Of a DNA stretch of 64,000 nucleotides, positions 62,751 to 64,000 are shown piece by piece. The notes under the pieces are model-generated. The model was given only the letters and a program-made list of their open reading frames with translations, was not told the DNA's origin and made no database searches. This DNA is from Parus major (lineage: Eukaryota > Chordata > Aves > Passeriformes > Paridae), in contig NC_031781.1 of the NCBI RefSeq assembly GCF_001522545.3, forward strand, positions 12,591,487-12,655,486, written 5' to 3'. Each line of letters starts with the position of its first letter. The stretch's first letter is position 1. Made by a program: the position numbers and the translations under genes.

Positions 62751-64000
62751 TTCATCTTTAACACACTATAGGCCCATCACTTCTGCCAGTGACATTCCTA
62801 ATTTCCATGTAATTATTATGTCAAAGTGAAGAGAATTCCATTCAGAGATATTCTGATGAAGGCACAGGCATTACAAAAGACAAGAATAAGTAATTTCTAC
62901 CATTTTGAAGAATGTTTCACATCAGTACACATTTACAAGTGATCAGATTTCAGGATATCATTTATACTCATATAAATATGGCTTTTGTCTTGCTTGATAA
63001 ATACTTACTGTCTATAAACCAGATGCCTGTAAGAGCTGTATTATCCTACATTCTCTCATCCTGCTTACAAGTCTGCTTATACATAGGACTTCGAAAAACA
63101 CATTTTTTTCCTGTTGAAAAGAGTAGTAGCATTAACCTCCCCCCATCTCTGTAACTCTATACAAAACAAGCCATGCAGAGCCATAGTGAGGAAAGGAACT
63201 GTTCCTCCAGGAAGTGCTTTAATGAAGTAGAAAAAGGCATAAACATCTCTGTATGCTTTGTGTGGAACATGGAAAGTCACACAAGGAAAAAATACAAGGA
63301 ACTTGTTTTGTGTCCTGTCAGAAAATGGCTGCTACATAAAAGCAAAACTTATTGCCCTAAGGGAATCCTGCATTTTCTTTGCTGTTGTTTTGTTTTCCAT
63401 CTTCCTTTCCTGCTAGAGTTACACCTCCCAGCAAGGCAGAGTGTCAAGAAGCTTCAATGTACAGAGGAAGATCATCTGACAACAAAAAACATACCCAGAC
63501 TGTCAGATGGAGTGTACATTGGAAAAAAATCAACTGGGAGAATGTTATCTGTCCACAGACTAAAATGCTACTCAGAGGCAAATAAATCCTTCTCTTCAAT
63601 TGAAAACATTTATTCCATTTTAACTACTCCTTGCTCTTCAGGTGCCTCCTTCAGATGAAGACAGACACTAAGAATCACAGAAACACATTCCCACTTAAAC
63701 AGAAGACACAAGTGTGTTTGTTTTAAATGATTCACAAGCACTTGCTGTGCAACAGCACTGCCTCTCCTGCCAGTTATCACTGGAAATTTATTTTAGCAGA
63801 TTTTTGAAGTTAGCCAATATAAGGAATGTAATGTTAGTAATGAGATAACAAGAACCATGGGTGAGGCAGCTGCACTGGTATCAGGGCAACAGCAAAGGAC
63901 ATGAAAGCTTTTATCACACAGTGCAAGATTAGGAAGGTCTAACGTACTTTGGTGTGGTCACAAGAGAGACAAAGCAGAGTTACTGTCAGTTCACCTTCTC

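Larger units (their letters stand above)
61559..64000. other. AT-rich non-coding DNA, no gene seen
   Basis: No supported exon or RNA gene. It contains the longest open frame of the window (63173-63658 plus, 161 codons). That frame has no recognisable domain, no signal peptide or repeat, and is rich in Lys, Ser and Cys as chance translations of such DNA tend to be. Simple repeats at 62299-62377 and 62694-62750 are listed separately. Confidence 0.62.

Noticed and set aside
63173..63658. Longest open frame (161 codons, plus strand)
   Set aside because: No recognisable domain, no repeat or signal peptide, overlapped by another frame, and of a length that chance can produce in 64 kb read in six frames. 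Not called as a gene.
1..64000. CRISPR array, operon, tRNA or rRNA genes
   Set aside because: No regularly spaced direct repeats with unique spacers, no closely packed coding frames and no cloverleaf-like or rRNA-like sequence were seen. The window is vertebrate non-coding DNA.

Overview
This looks like about 64 kb of non-coding nuclear DNA from a bird, possibly a passerine. The evidence is the repeat content. There are CR1 LINE 3' ends with the avian tail motif (48991-49305, 55169-55245, probably 33866-33909). There are four relics of avian ERV long terminal repeats (17460-17670, 27228-27791, 39078-39359, 55351-55589). There are two amniote MIR-type SINE relics (6025-6170, 28092-28245) and an older turtle-like CR1 ORF2 relic (12390-12810). 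I see no mammalian L1 or Alu sequence and no bacterial gene organisation. The DNA is AT-rich and poor in CpG.

I found no protein-coding exon, tRNA, rRNA, CRISPR array or other RNA gene that I can support. Open reading frames reach at most 161 codons, overlap freely on both strands, resemble no family I know and sit in ordinary AT-rich sequence. They are best read as chance. The window is therefore either a gene desert or the inside of a very large intron. A hand count on sampled rows shows more A than T on the + strand, which weakly favours an intron of a minus-strand gene.

Layout. 1-6 kb: plain AT-rich DNA with one GC-rich block (about 2080-2285). 6.0-6.2 kb: a MIR-type SINE. 6.2-12.4 kb: plain. 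12.4-12.8 kb: an old CR1 reverse-transcriptase fragment. 17.1-17.7 kb: a run of 16 N, then a CpG-rich 65-base patch, 26 consecutive G and the 5' part of an LTR; this is the least reliable assembly in the window. 26.3-26.8 kb: a candidate regulatory element with octamer-type motifs. 27.2-27.8 kb: a solo LTR with a perfect 5-bp target duplication and an internal 20-bp minisatellite. 28.1 kb: a second MIR relic. 37.4 kb: a cluster of TAATT motifs. 39.1-39.4 kb: the 3' end of an LTR. 40.9 kb: an old CR1 3' part. 49 kb: a clear CR1. 55.1-55.6 kb: a cluster of poly-A, CR1 and LTR. 55.6-64 kb: plain DNA with simple repeats.

Because there are no genes, no pathway or operon can be described. I did not find a previously undescribed coding system. 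The most useful leads are the candidate enhancer at 26.3-26.8 kb, the well-kept SINE at 6.0 kb and the anomalous junction at 17.15-17.25 kb. Family assignments rest on recognising consensus patterns by eye; no alignment was run.
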